Below are positions 44,326 to 59,300 of a stretch of DNA of 64,000 nucleotides, in pieces. This DNA comes from Branchiostoma floridae (lineage: Eukaryota > Chordata > Leptocardii > Amphioxiformes > Branchiostomatidae): positions 19,113,048 to 19,177,047 of the forward strand of contig NC_049991.1 in assembly GCF_000003815.2 (NCBI RefSeq). Direction: 5' to 3'. The position numbers and the translations under genes are program-made. Every line of letters begins with the position of its first letter. Position 1 is the first letter of the stretch. The notes beneath the pieces are model-generated. The model did not search any database and was not told the origin of the DNA. It saw only the letters and a list, made by a program, of their open reading frames with translations.

Positions 44326-47300
44326 CTGGAAGGGGAAAGGAGGGGGGCAGAAGAGAGTGGAGATATCATGTGTTATAAAAATTTAGGCCGGACGAGATGG
44401 CCAACACTTTTTTCAATCTGCCCGCTAGGCCCACGACATTCTAATTACGTTGAGATATGCTGGAGCTACGTTGGTTCAATTTTGACGGTATTCCAGACCT
44501 GGTTCGCACGGGCATTCAACCAATCAGTAACGCATACAAACGAAACTTGACACTTCTCTTCCTATTGCAGAACCCAGTTCTGTTCATGAAAGGCTGCCCA
44601 TTTCATCGGGCAGTAGAATTAGACACCTCGTTTACTTTGTTTACTTTCCCTCCCACCCAACCCCATTTTTTCTTATGTACACTTCCAGGATGTACATAAT
44701 GTTATTGACATCTACATGTATGTTTGGTGGGACCCCTTGGAAATCAACTATGCACTGTTGTAGGGGCTACCCATCTGTTTCAAGATGAAATAAATAAATA
44801 AATAAATAAATAGATTAACTTTTTCTGTTAACCTGGTGAGTTTCTGCCATAGACAGATAACTCTTTTTACCCATTGTCCTTACGCTTTCTATATCACACT
44901 TCTGATCGTAGATTCGAGCCCATCTTTTCTTCTTTTGATCCATCAATCAATCAATCTATTAATCAACCACCAACAGTGCCTCCTCTACTCACATGAGGGT
45001 CTTGCTTCTGCCCGGCTTGAGGAAGATTATGATTGGATGGATGTTGTTGTCATAGAGACACTGGAGGCAGTCGGTACTGAGGGTCAGCACACAGTGTTTG
45101 TCCTGCAAAAAATATAGTTACAGTCTGCTTAAAGCCATCAGTGAACAACGATATGTGGTACTAGTCCAAAGAAAGATTTCATTACATAAATGTGCTATGA
45201 AAAGATTCACCTTTGAAGAATCCTGTTACATAATGAAGGATAGACATTTAGACAATCAGACATTTCACATAATATCCCTTATCTTTCATCTTACATCCTA
45301 AATATGCATCTGATTGTATCCTAAATCATGATAGTTGCTTGTCATGAGTAATTGCTATTTGGTAAATTATCCCATTTAATACGTTACAGTGTATGTACAT
45401 ACATGTGTATAAGACTCTATCTCTACCCTAGAATTTTTTTTGACGTTTTTTTTTCTGAAAAAAAATCAGGGAAGCAACAAACAAAATTGGTATGACCTAG
45501 GACGTCAAGAAATATATTTTTTTTGAGGTATGAGATTTTGAAGTTTTATTGTGTACCTGTCTGATGATGTCCTTGATGCCCTCCAGGCTGTACTGTGAGA
45601 CCAGACCCCCCAGCATCCTGTCTGACTGCACTGTGCGCTGACCGGGCTGGTCTGGACATGAACACAACATAAAAAACTGGTCACATAAACATTGGTATCT
45701 AGCTATATCTAGTACCTATATCTGTTGTTTTTAAGCAGTGGGTATTTAGGGACACCCCCCCCCCCCAATCCTGTCAGACTGCACGGTGTGCTGACCGGGC
45801 TGGTCTGGATGTAAATACAACATCAAAAGGGAAAAATTGATCTCATCATCATCATCAGTCACTGTGTTCTACATTTATTGATAGTCTTTGGAAAGTCCTG
45901 TAGCTGCATTAAGTTTTTCTTCATCTTTTTCCACTGTGCTTTGCATCCTGCAAGCTTCTTTAGCTCTTGGAGTTTCTTTGATCTGGCAGGCCAAAAAAAC
46001 ACTGGACACGTTTTGTTTTTAAGCAAATTCCCTGGGTATTTAGGGATATCAAGTCGACAGACGGTGGTTTCAAACTGCATTATTTTCAAAACACCAGGTG
46101 TACCTAATGTTTTAAAAAACAACACAATATAAGTAACCCCACGGATACTAGAATTAGATTTGAAATGACAACAAAGAAATTTGGTAAAGTAGCAATATTT
46201 TGAAGCATAATTTTAAGGCACAGCGCCCACCAATCTCACCCCAAAGTGTTGATATCAATTGTTACCTGTGCTTGTTTCTTGTCTTGCTGTTTTGGTTGTG
46301 GCTACACTTTCTGTGACTATAATTGTAGGATGGAGCAATTTGGGTGTTTTATAATCCATCACACATTTTAGAATAGACAACAAATCTATCATCAATATGA
46401 TAAGAGCACAATGATTGGGTGGTAACGTTAAAAAGTGCAGAATTCTGTGAAAAATTGATGATCTGATCCAGTCAATGGGAAGCTGATGCACTGTGCAACT
46501 GTGAAGCTGGTGTGTATGCCAAAGTGCAGTTATAATGGCTGTACATTACAAATATTAATGATACAAAAGCTGGTGTGTTACACTGAAAAGGACGGTTATA
46601 CTGGCTATATAGATACAGAATACGCTGAAGCTGGACATAGGTGCATTAAATGTAGATGGGCAAATACTGGCTCACATACATGTACATGTATAGTATAGGT
46701 AAAGATGATATCAAACAATCTTTAGAAGCTCTGATTCTGTCCCTGCAAGTTTACCTGGCACCTGAAACCAACCAAAGAATAATCCCACACAGAGACAAAA
46801 AAAACATAACCAGGTCGTTGCTTTTGGAAGATGTGACATCATGATTATATACAGTATATGTAACAAAGGGGATATAGGTTAAATATAGGGAAAGTAATAT
46901 TTTTTTTACCACCACACACATCTACAATATAGTCATCATTCTACATTGTATACAGTACATGACACAACACATCTACACAGTTATACATACTCTTCTATAA
47001 GATAACGGTTGATCTGCATAGTAGCCACCTGCGTCAAAAGGAAAAATTTTAAGTCTTTCTGGAAAATACAGTCGATATTTGTCCCGTAACAGTATATTAA
47101 GTGTTTACTACCTTGATGCTAATAGAGTTTGGATGATTAGAGTACAGCCTTAGAAGTTAGTAATGATGTCATCTTGCTGAAATTTTACACAAAAAAATGT
47201 CCACATACCAGCAAGTTGAATTAGTGCAGCCTAATACCAAAAGTATCAAAAGTAGTAGCAAAACAAACAAACAAACAAACGTACCAACAGGTGGACAGAG

Positions 47301-50300
47301 TTCGAACTGCAGGTCCTCCTCCTGATGGGGGGGCAGGGTGAGCTGGAAGGCCACGTTATGTACCAGCATCTGTGGGCCTAACAGGAGAACTGGCCTCTTC
47401 CCTTTAACTGTACACGGCAAAGGATGATTTATGGAGATTAATTGTAAATCCAAACAAACAAACACACAACAAACATCTGTGGCTTTCCCCTCACTGTCTG
47501 TACAGTGCAGAGGATTTTAGATTTATTTTAAATCCAAATACACACAAGAGACTTTTGTTGAGCTCTATCTGCTTTCCCTTCACTGCAAGGGACAGAGCAT
47601 TTCTTCATATTTATCACGGAACAAACAAACAAACAAACAAACAAAACAACGCCTGTGAGCCTAATAGGAAGACTGGGCTGTAAAGGACAGAGGATTGCTT
47701 ACTGTAATCCAACAAACAAATAAACATCTGAGGCACAGCGCTGGCTACTTTCCATTCACTGTACAAAACGATTACATTATACAATTCAATTGCACTTGGT
47801 TGCCTTGAGACAATTTGTCAGAAAAATGTTGCATTCAATTTGGATGAGAAAATATCAAAACAAGAAGCCTCTGTTGATGTTCATAAAATGACTTTGGCTA
47901 TGAAGAGGTCCTGTTTCAGAACATTGCTGAAAGTACAAGACAAGAACACCTCAAGCAAAGAATTGTACAATGTGAGGTACTTGTACCTACCATCGACTCG
48001 TTTGAGTCTGGTGTAGGGGTTGAGCAACAATTCCTCCTCACCAAAGAAACCTGACGAAAAAAGCAACAGTGTTACACATGTATATGAATTACTGAGAAAA
48101 CCAAACAACTAACAACCAACTCAAAAGATCAAAATCGATGACATCAAGCGTTCTAAATGACATTGTGTATGGCTGTAGATACCTATAGTTTATAGACACT
48201 TAAAGGTGCCAAGGCAATTCTTTTTTATTTTTACACACAGTAAATAACACAATCTCATTGCATATCTGAACCTTCATTTAGCAAAGATGAGACATCGTCG
48301 GGTGATGCAGCCATTATTTCAAATTTTCAGAACGCACACAAATATGGCCGATGTCAGTCCTGAATGCTTCTGGAGATACATCACTTGTTCAAATCAGGTT
48401 TCGATTTGCAAACGCGTGAATCAGATTCAATTTGCTCTTCAGTGACCTCACGTGTTTGGAACTCACCAAAAATTAATATCGGTGAAGTAAATGTCAATAT
48501 CGTACCGATTATCTCATTCAGAATATTTCCAATTTTGATGCTCTAAAAATCCCATTGTTGCCTTTAAGATGTAAATGTTTGTTTTTCTAAAATCTTCATT
48601 ACTTACCACCAGTTGCCCCCGTCTGTTCACTCTGACTGCGCATGAAAAGCTTTTCCTTTGGTGAGGTGGGAGGTTTCACGCTTCTGGAGCGAACAGGAGA
48701 CGGAAAGAAGGGTTTCAGCTGCAGGTGCTTTTTTTGTGCGCTCTTGGCCAGTGAAGACTGGAGCTCCTTCTCTTTGAGCCTGTGGAACATGGGGGGAGAA
48801 ACATTTGGAATCAAGACTATGGAATGTTCAATCACACTTGAATGTGTAGAACTATTCAAATTCACTTTTGACTTCAAATACAAGTACATTTAACCTACTA
48901 AGAGTACCATTATCCTTTGTAGTTACCCAGTGAGTTACTGCTGATTCTCCCTTGTTGCTAATGCCCTGACAACTTTTTTTGGGGAGGGGGGGTCACTTAA
49001 TCTTAATTTGTATATACAAATGTATTTGGGACTAGCAAGCGCCAGAGGCAAAATCTTTTTAGGGGGTTGTCCGTCGACAATTGCTGTCAATGTCAAGAGC
49101 AATGTCAAGACAGGATGCACTTGTCATTCCTTTTGCTTACCTCTGAGTGTGTGTGAAATTCTTCCAAGTCCCCTGAAACCAAAGCCTGCCTATATGGGCA
49201 TGCAACTTAATACACAGGCTTAAGTAGTCATTAATCTCAGTGATCAGAGCAAACTACAGGATTTGATTCTGCTACATGATGGTATTAGCTGCCAAAGAAA
49301 AAGAGCTTTCCTGACCTTTTAGAGCTGGGTATTGGTCCAGGGTTTGAGAAGTCCCCAGTGTCAGGGTCCACATGGCTGGCGTACCATTTCTGATCCCCCT
49401 TATACCTGATGGTGTAACGGTTGAACACAAATCAGAAGTTAATAATGCAATATTATAATTGATTAAAATTTTGTATCTGGAGACTTTTCCCGAAGCATCT
49501 GGAGATGTGCTGAATGTGTCCTGAGATGCTGCGCAATTGAAAGAGCCCAGAAAAAAATGATGAGATTATTTCAAAGAATCTTGAGACTTTACGAAAGATT
49601 TTAAAACTGTTACAAAAAATCTTGAGATTGTCTTGCAAGATCTGGAGATTTAGCACAAAATCTTGAGATTTTTTCAATAAATCTCCAGAAGCTGTCTGCT
49701 GCTGTCAATCAATGTAGAATGGGGTATGGATATTCCCTGATACCCAGTACAATCAAAGAGTGGAAAAACCTTTGATTATAGAATAAAATTACAGGAAAGA
49801 CAGATGCCATGTGCAGTACACTCTATGTCAGAAACTGGGAAAAATTCCCAAAGTTCTTTTCATTAAGTACTGTTATAGTTACTGTACTGACCTCAGCTTG
49901 AATTTAGCCTCCATTGCCATTGCAGTCTTCGAACAGGGCTGGTTTAAAAAAATTTTTTTTGGGGGGGGGGGCGTTGGTGCGTTGGTTCACGATTTTCAAC
50001 GTTGGTTCGCTTTGCAAACTCCCTTCCACAGCAAACTCTCTTCCTTGGCAAACTCCCTTTCTCGGCACAAGAGAATCTTAAGCCAACGTTAAAATTCGTG
50101 AACCAACGCCCCCACCCCCAAGTGAAAACCAGCCCCGTTTGAAGACTGCAACGGACTCAAGTTTGAATCACCTTGAGCAGGTGACGTGAAGAATCTCGCC
50201 CTCCTTGATCCTGTGATCCAGATCCTCCACATCAGAGTTGGATCTGACGTAGAAGTCGTCTCCTCCCCTCAGGACCAGGATGTGCTCCCGACACACCTGG

Positions 50301-53300
50301 TAACCCGACCAGTTGTCTGTACCTATCAGCGTCACCTGCGTAGAAAAAAACAACAACTTTTGATCGAAAGAAAACGAATCAGTTGTTTTGAATACTGTAA
50401 ATTCAAGTTCGCTGGGATTTAGCGGGGAAATGTAGTGTTCGCGGTGGTTTTAAGTTCGTGGTAGTGCCATAGACTGTTGTCACATACTGTAATGGAAACA
50501 TGTTCGCGATGGTTTTAAGTTCACGGTGAAGTGGTCACCGCGAAAAACGCGAACATAAAACCTGACTGAGAGAGAGAAGTTGACCCACCCAATAAGAAAA
50601 AAAGTGTTGCTCACCTGACCACATGCTTCCTCCACTGCTTGGTGAGCCTCCTCCAGAGTCAGGCCGGCCATGGGGACTTTTCTTATCGTCCGTCCACTTC
50701 CGTACTGATCCACGTGGTACTGGAGCTACATCATTAAAAAAGGTCCACTTCTGTTAAAAGTCTGTGAAATGGTTTAATAAGGTTGGTAAATCACTGATTA
50801 ACATTTCTCATATACACAACGAAATTGACAGCCAGAGATGTAACTGAAAACGTTTGTGAAATTTTTTACACAACTTTTCTTACACAAAAAAAACAACAAA
50901 ATTATTATATTCCTTCATGGCACTGCCACCCTCAGAAAATGAAGGATTAAGATGGTATTTAGTGGCCAACAAAAATCATCATATGGAAGGACAAAAGTAA
51001 GGGGGATGACCACATACAACATAAAGGAAGACTTTCACCTCCTCAATCCATACAGTGTTATATAGTATAACCCTCGTGAAAACAAAGGTGATTTGTTTGA
51101 ACCTTTACTTATTCACAAGAAGCTCAAATCGGCCTGCAAGCTGCTTTTTATACAGGTCATGATCATGAGATAAACTGGATATTGAGTCATTGAAGTGACA
51201 ACTCACAGAAGTTATCTGCTGCCCCCGCACCAGGCCCTGTCGACTCGCCTCTGATCCTTCCCTGCAGCCGTCCACAAAGATCCCCTCCTTGTTGCCCCCG
51301 ACAACGGTCACCTCGACCTGGAGGTCGCTGGCTGGCAAGGTCACCTCCCATTGTGTCAGAGCAGTCGTGGGACGGGGACTTGATGAGAACACTCTGCAAC
51401 TTTCATGGATTTAAGAACAGGATGTTATAACCTTACATAGGGTCATATTACAATCAAGTGAGGAAAAGTTTCTAATTGGGCAAGACACTACATTAATTTT
51501 ATTTTGCATCCACAGGCCAAGTGTTAACCTCCAAGCAGATCCTACAGTAGCACAAGATCTCATCAAAAGCTTTCAAAGGAGTGAAGCCAGCCTAGGAGTT
51601 TACGTTGGCCAGCTACACTCTTTTGTCAGCTTTTGATACTACCGGCAGCCAATGCACACTACTAGGCCGGCTATACTCCTTTGCCAGCCTAGCAAAACAC
51701 ACTGTGCCTTTGACCAGTGCGTTCTGCTGCAGATTCTCCAGTAGCCAATGTTTAGGATCCGTAGGATCTGCCTGGAGATAAGCTAAGTGTGCCAAGCGAT
51801 ACTATAACCAATTCACACGGCTGCAGGTACATTCATCAAAAGCAATTCTTAGTATTAAATGTGAAGGTAAACTTGCGAGTTCAATAAGTATGTTACGCCT
51901 GTATAAGGATATATAAAAAGATTACTGATCTAAGATACCTGTCTGCCCCTTCTACCCCAGAGTCACTCCCATCTTCTCCAACTCGGTAGTCATCAAGAAC
52001 ACTTAGAGACTGTGAGCGAGGTCTGTCGTTACCGAACGGGTCACAGATCTCGTCTGGAAAAAAATAAACAGAATTCTAATTCTTTGGATGAACTCTTGGA
52101 TGTATTCTGTTGTCACTGTAACATCAACTCTCATAATTCACTAGATGCCATAATACCATGTGCACCAAATGAGAAAAAATGCATGAATTTAAAGAGATGT
52201 AACAAATTGAATGCACTTCAGATATTTAGGTACCCAAAACAGTCTTGAGAAGGCCTATACAACAATGTTTTTGATGTATCAGTATTATGTAATGGCACCT
52301 GGTGGAATTTTGTGAGAGTTGGTGTTAACTCTGAATGAGTTTGTAAACCACCAGACAGTAACTGAGTTTTGGTAACCTTCCTTAAGGTAACTCTATTACA
52401 GTTATTGATTCTACTGATTATTTGCACCTACATGTATTAACTTTATTGCCCTAAGACATTACTTTGATACAAGAAAAAAATGTTGATGGTGTATAATGAA
52501 TTAGAAACAAGTGATTAAAGAAATTTGCATAAATAAAGATTCTATCATAATGATAATCATGGATTACATTGCAGGCTCCCAACATAAATAATTTTGGCAT
52601 GACAGTTTCCATCATTATCTAATAATTGCAAGATAACTGTGAGCAGACAAAAAAGACTGCTTGTTCTCTATGTAAAGCCTGGTGATAGAGTAGAGTAGAG
52701 TAGAGTAGTGTTAAGTTCTTTGGTTGGGTGATAGGATCAAATGTGTAATCTACAGTTCACAAAGATGTGAAATTTCTCCCCAAAAAATCAGACTGTGCAG
52801 TACAATACATGTATGTGATGTCGTATTTGTTTACACCATATTGTTCAATAAAATTACAGACTCTGAGGCACTGTTAACAATAATTGTGATTAGCATGACT
52901 TAGTAGGTTCTGCCAAATAAATTACAATTCAGGGTGCGCTAAATAGCAATAATCGCTCAAGCAAATGGATATCTAAAACCTCTGACCATTTCCAAAATCA
53001 TAACCAGTTGCTATGAGTAATTGCTATTTGGCATATCTTAATTATTACCTGGATGTCTAACCTTCATTGATGTACAATTCAGGGTGATTTTATTGATTAA
53101 TTGATTGATTGCTAACACAAATTTCACAATCAATTTTGGCCATCATTTGTGAATGAGTTTAGCCTACGTCTACAGACAGACAAGAATGGCCAGAGGATGC
53201 TACCTCGAGGTACATCCCCTGTGACAGTAAAGGAATCGGACAGGACTCGGGCCCACCGTACGTCTGGGGCAGTCTCTGAGCCTGTATTGGACCAGCAAAA

Positions 53301-56300
53301 TGCTAACATGTTCGTTCAATGATATTGTTATCATCTCAATGATATTGCTATCATAAACTAGATGCCTGTTCCAAGATTAAAAAGCCAGTGAAAGATATTG
53401 AAGACGCCTGTCCTTGGTGCTGAACACAACAATATTCTCAGTAACTGTACATCTGGGGCAGTCTCTGACCCTGTATCAGACCACCAAAATGCTGACATGT
53501 TTGTTCAATGTAATATCTTCTAAATGATATTCTTATCATAATTTACGCATTTGTTCCACGATTAAATAGCCAGTGAGAGATACTGTATTGAAGAGACCTG
53601 TCCTTGGTGCTTAAAACAAAGTGAGGTATACAATATTCTCAGTAACTGTACGTCTGGGGCAGTCTCTGAGCCTGTATTGGACCAGCAAAATGCTCAAGTT
53701 TGTTAGTGTCCTTGCCTGGCCTTTGCCAGCATGGGGGCCCCTTCTGTGATTTGGATCCCTATGCTGTGTTTCAACCAGAAAATATTAAGTGGACTTTTCT
53801 GTTGTTTTATAGCAAAGGCAAACAAAATTTTCTCTTCATTTCACTACATTTGGCCCTCAAAATGTTTCTGATGGTGTTTCTGAGAGTTATAAATCCAAAA
53901 TTTCCAGGAAAGGATTCCCCCAGACTCACTAAGTACAGTGCTCATGTCTGCACTTGGCTTGGCTGCACTAGGATACCCATACACTGAAATATCCTGGTGA
54001 GAACACTGGTTTACTCAACAATATATCATAAATGTTCCAGGATTAAAAGGCCAGTGAGAGATATTGAAGAGACCTGTCCTTGGTGCTTAAAACAAAGTGA
54101 GGTATACAATATTCTCAGTAACTGTACATCTGTGGCAGTCTCTAAGCCTGTATTGGGCCAGCAACATGCTGATACGTTTGCAAAATAATACATGTATATC
54201 ATAAACTACCAATTGCAATGCTCCATGATTATCAACAAGTCAGAGAGGTATATAAAAAGGACCTGTCCTTGGTGCTGAAAACATAGGTATAAATTATAAC
54301 ACTCTCAGTTGAAGAATATCTTATCCAAATGTAGAGCACCTGGAAATGATAACTAAAATCAATGCAGTGGCTAACTAGTAGCCATTTCAGCATGTTATCT
54401 TTTAAATTGGAATATCTTAATTCATAAGAAAGTTCTGGGTAAAATTTCACACGGTAAAGCATATGCTACTTCTCCTTATACAAAATGGGTGATTTGTAGA
54501 GAATCACCAGTTCTAGACAGAAGGATTTTGCACCATAGCACACCGCTCTATCGCACGTGCGGTTTTTTTTAAACGTGCCTGGTGTATGGCTCTCCCCAGA
54601 CACGGGACCTCCATTTTACGTCCTAGCCGAAGCTAAGTACTCATTTTCACTTGAGTAAAGTAAGGAAAGTCGTGTAAAGTGCCTTTCCCAAGGGCACAAG
54701 ATTGCTAGCACAGCAGCCAGATTCAAACCCGCAACCTCTCGGTCATGGGCCAAACACCCTGCCGCTTCGCGGTCCCACTTGTAATGTGACTGCTGTATGC
54801 AGCTTAACTCTGTTTGAGACATGTGTGTCAGACTGAAAGTATATTGTGAAAAGTAAGATGCACAGATATGAGTACACACCTTCACATTCTGCGTCCTCAA
54901 TGCTGTTGCACTTCACCTTACGTGTGGGTCTGTCCAATCTAAGGCTTCCTGTGCCAATCTGGGAGTACCTGGGGGGGATGTAGACAGAGATGTCAATTAC
55001 AAGTTGCAAGAACAAGCAGCAGGCAGTTCATCAAGACTTTCCAACCGTTCCATCTTTAGTTTTCTCTTTTTCTCGATTATTGCGACTTATATTAATATTG
55101 ATGATGATGATGATGTGACTTTTTTATTGTTAATGTACTGCTATTATATGATGTATTGCTAATATGTACATATTGATATTTTTGTTGTAGGGCTTGTACA
55201 TTGTTATTATCTATTATGTTGTATGTATCAGTGGCTGCCACTACCAGCCTTGCTGCTGCCTGACTGCCACTTGTCATACAGTCTGCATTCTCAATAAATG
55301 AAATGAAATCTGTAATACAGTCATCAATAGAGGAAAGACATGTTCAACAGCTTCAAGCAAAAGTTGTATCCAGTCCAGTGATATACAATTTGATAGGTCC
55401 TGTACATCAAATTCTGAAACATTTTTTGAAAATGAACCAGGTAGGGTACAGTTTAGCTACTGACTTGAAAACTGATTTAATTCTATCTAGTGTGGAAATA
55501 AATCAGTGCCGGAAAGCTTACGGAAGACGTGCGCTGTCACTCAGCTTCCTACTGCGAACAGAACAGGAGGGCTCCGGAGTGGTGGTCTCTGTTCTCTGCA
55601 GTATGAGAAATTGAAAGACAATTAAGTTTCTTAAAACTTAAAACTCTTAGTGCAGTTCTCATCTCCATTTCACAGCCTTTGGGCCACACTGACCATTGAT
55701 CGTCGGGTGCCACTTTGCCACCTCTGCCACCAAAACCATTAAAGCAGTATCAGAGGCTAATGTCCAATTGTTTGTGGGGGTGTGTTCCTCTCGAATACTC
55801 TTTTTCAAAATGGCATAAAAGATTACACCATAAATTCATGATTTAGGTCAAGATTAAGATCAAGGAATCTAGCTTCTAACCTGGAGTGTCCCATAAGGAA
55901 CGTCGTCCCATTCATCTGAGATGTACGTCTTGGGAATTTCCTCAAACGCGGAGTCGACGGCTTCCTGCGTGAGGTCGCTCAGGGAGTGGGAGCGACAGAA
56001 TTTTTCGTAGTGCTTCGTCTCGTAGGCTCGCCTCCTGAACTTCTCCTTGGTCAACATGTCGAGATCATCTGAAGACCTGCATTGTTGATGATGACAATGA
56101 TGATGATGGTTTATTAATTAAATAAAGTTTGTTGCAAATTCTTGCCCGTGGGCTAATTGCAGGTAACATGAGAGATTCAGACAAAGTAAAAAACAATATC
56201 AAAGGTAAAAAACTAGTAAAAGCTAACTCTAGATCCTGTGTTATTGGGTTCAACTCCTTTTTCAAAGACTGTACTAGTGGAAGACGAAAGATCCTACCTT

Positions 56301-59300
56301 TTCTATTATGTATGGGTTTTGTGAAGTTAGAAGGAGAATTGTTTTCTTTTTGTCAGTGAATCACTGAATGTCAAGAAGTTTGGATGGAATTTGGTGGCAT
56401 ATAGGTTAAAAATCTCTTGCAGCCTAGGCCTGTTGGCTGAACTGCGGATTCTTTACAATAATCGTTGTCAAGACAGAATTAGGTCTTCTCTTGTCCATTA
56501 TCTACTACTCAATTGTATACAAAAACATTGCAATAATGCTGAAGATTTTTTATCAAAATATGGAGCACAGTTTATTCCTAAGAATGAATGGTCTATTCTT
56601 GTGAACTTTGCAGTCATGTGTCTATATATTACATTCAAATCAAAGTTAAAGTTGCCATTACATCTGTAACATATGTTTAGGAGAGGCACTCATTACCATT
56701 TTTGTAGCCCTTGTTTAATAACAAAGAGCAAAAAGAAAATCACCTGTTGCTGATGGAGCTAGTCTGTCGTCCGTAAATCGGGAGGGCCTGTCCGCATGAG
56801 TCACATCGCACCCCTCTGGGCGGAGCCAACAGGATACTGTCATGCTGAGAAAAAGTAAGAAAATTATGGTTTCTAAAACTTTGTTTGGATGCAGTAAGAT
56901 TCTACATGACTACATTTACAGTTGCTTTGATGGAAGCTGATTGCAGATCTGAATATTAAATGAAAATTAAAAGTTAGTGCAATTTTCATCTATCCTACTG
57001 CAGAACTTAAATGAACAACCACCTTGATCATATGAAACATGAAATTGTGATGTCAGCATTGGTAACTTTGCAGCATTTGCATTTTGAGAAAGACTGCAAT
57101 AGGGCAGTTTAAAATTTGATGTTTATTTGGGGGGGGGGAGAAAGCTTCATCTCTGTTTAACTTCCAACAGACTCATGCTACAATGCTTCAATGAGTGTCC
57201 ACCATACTTGCTGTTACAATTCTTCAGGTCTGGAATACTAACAGTGACAGTTAATTGTGAAAATGATGCATTTTGGTAGGTATGGTATCACAGTATTCAC
57301 ATGTTAAAATATCACAATGCTCAGTGTATCTACAGCATAAATTGCTGGTACTGGTAGAAAGAAAAGCTTGAATGGTGCAAGCAAGTATTGCCACATTTTA
57401 AGTTACAATTTAAAAGTTTTGCAGTACATATTAATTCTACACCACATTCAAGCAAATAGTTAGACAGGGTTAATTAATGAGTTAAGGCAGGTGAAGCATC
57501 AACATATCAACATTATGCATAACTGAGAATCTACTAAAAGTATATTTCTTTGCACATGCTACTCTTGTGCATGTTAGCTTTTAGCTATTGCAGTCTTACA
57601 AAGCAACAACAACTCAAGCAAACATACCTGAGCAGAACTGTAAATCTGTTGTTATCATAAGAACAAACAAAAAACAGAAAAAGTCAAACATGCATGTTGA
57701 CACCCACATGATCAAAGGCATTAACAGCAAACAGTAAGTAAGGTTAGAGCACTGCTGATGTATAAGCAATGCACAGATAGCTTTGCAAAATTCAATAAGA
57801 TTGTTACTTTCCACCCAGGTGGAAATTCAATTTGCTTCCTGTCACCACTTAAACGGTCAGCATTCACCTCAATTTTAGTATAATTTATACAAAATCCTTA
57901 CTATAATAGCCCAGAGGAAATAGATATTACAAATTTAGTTCAATAATATACTGTAAGTGCATTTAAGTTCGCGGAGATTTAATTTTGCTGTAGCGGGAAA
58001 ATGGACTTTTCGCGTTGGATTTAATTTTGCGGTAGCACCATGCACTGCAGTCTCTTACTGTTATGGAAATTAAAACGTTCGCTGTGATTTTAAATTCGCG
58101 GTGAAGCGGCCGCTGCGATAAACGCGAACATTAATCCACCGCAAAAGTTTCTGCATTTTACAGTATCCAAAGCATAAGGCTAAAAGAGTGCAGTTTATGA
58201 TAAACATTGTGCTTTAGTCAGTGCAATGCAAAAAATTAAATGCCATGCTAGTTTGGCTGCAAATAAAAATAAAGCAAAGATCAATTAATGCATTAGTTTA
58301 CTCAGCACATTGTCACAGAAGCTTTTTAATCTGTTGTGAAAAATTTGTAAGAGCTGCAGATGAGCAGAAACTAGTCCTGCGTGATATGCATAAATCTTCA
58401 ATCATGTTTATCAAATTACTGACAGTTTCAATTGATGACCTATAATTATTCTTGAATGTAAGTATTCTTGATGATAGTCAACATTATGTTACAATTTTAA
58501 GACCCAGGCCTACATGTATATCCGTACACAAAATCAAGCACTTACCAACAAGCTTTCGATCAGTCCTCTGATCCTTATCAAGTTGAAATGAGCCAATACT
58601 GACTGCCGAGCACCTTTGACCCTTTGCTGACGTCACACTTCCGTTCCGAATGTGTGACTTAGGCTTTGGGTCATTTCAACTTGCTAAGGATCAGAGGACT
58701 GATCGAAAGCTTGTTGTTAAGCGCTTTATTTTGTGTACAGATATACATGTAGGGTCTTAAAATTGTAACGTAATGTTGACTACCGTCACAGATGAACTTA
58801 CATTCAAGAATAATTGTAGAGTATCAAAGTGAAATTGTCAGTAGTTGGATAAACATGATTGGTAATCGCTTGATTTTGTGTACGGATATAGGGTCTTAAA
58901 ATTGTAACATAATCTACAATTATTATTGATTATTATCAATTATTTCATCCCACCTTATTTCTAGTCATCTTGATTCTGAGTTGACCGATCTCCGTGTCCT
59001 TTTTCTCGATCTGGCTGGTGAGGTCGTTGACCATGGCCCAGTACTTGTCCTTGTCAGCGATGCACTTGCGCATGTTGATCTGGGCGTCATCTCTCGCTTG
59101 CCAAGCCTGGAGGGAAAGATTGAAAGATGGATTATCTTGAGGCATGGTTCTTAGAATATAATTCATTCATTCATTCATAAAAGTTCAATGTCACAAATTC
59201 ATGTTATACACAGTGCAAATTGCAAAAGACTGACTTCGAACTTTTAATACAACCACCAACTGAAAAAAATACCCCCTTCTTTCAACTTCGAACACTCCAA

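Noticed and set aside
46991..47028. A possible 38-base exon between CARMA exons S and U (GYYADQPLSYRR)
   Set aside because: It has AG and GT boundaries, but including it puts exon U in the wrong frame. Direct joining of S to U keeps the guanylate-kinase-like sequence intact.
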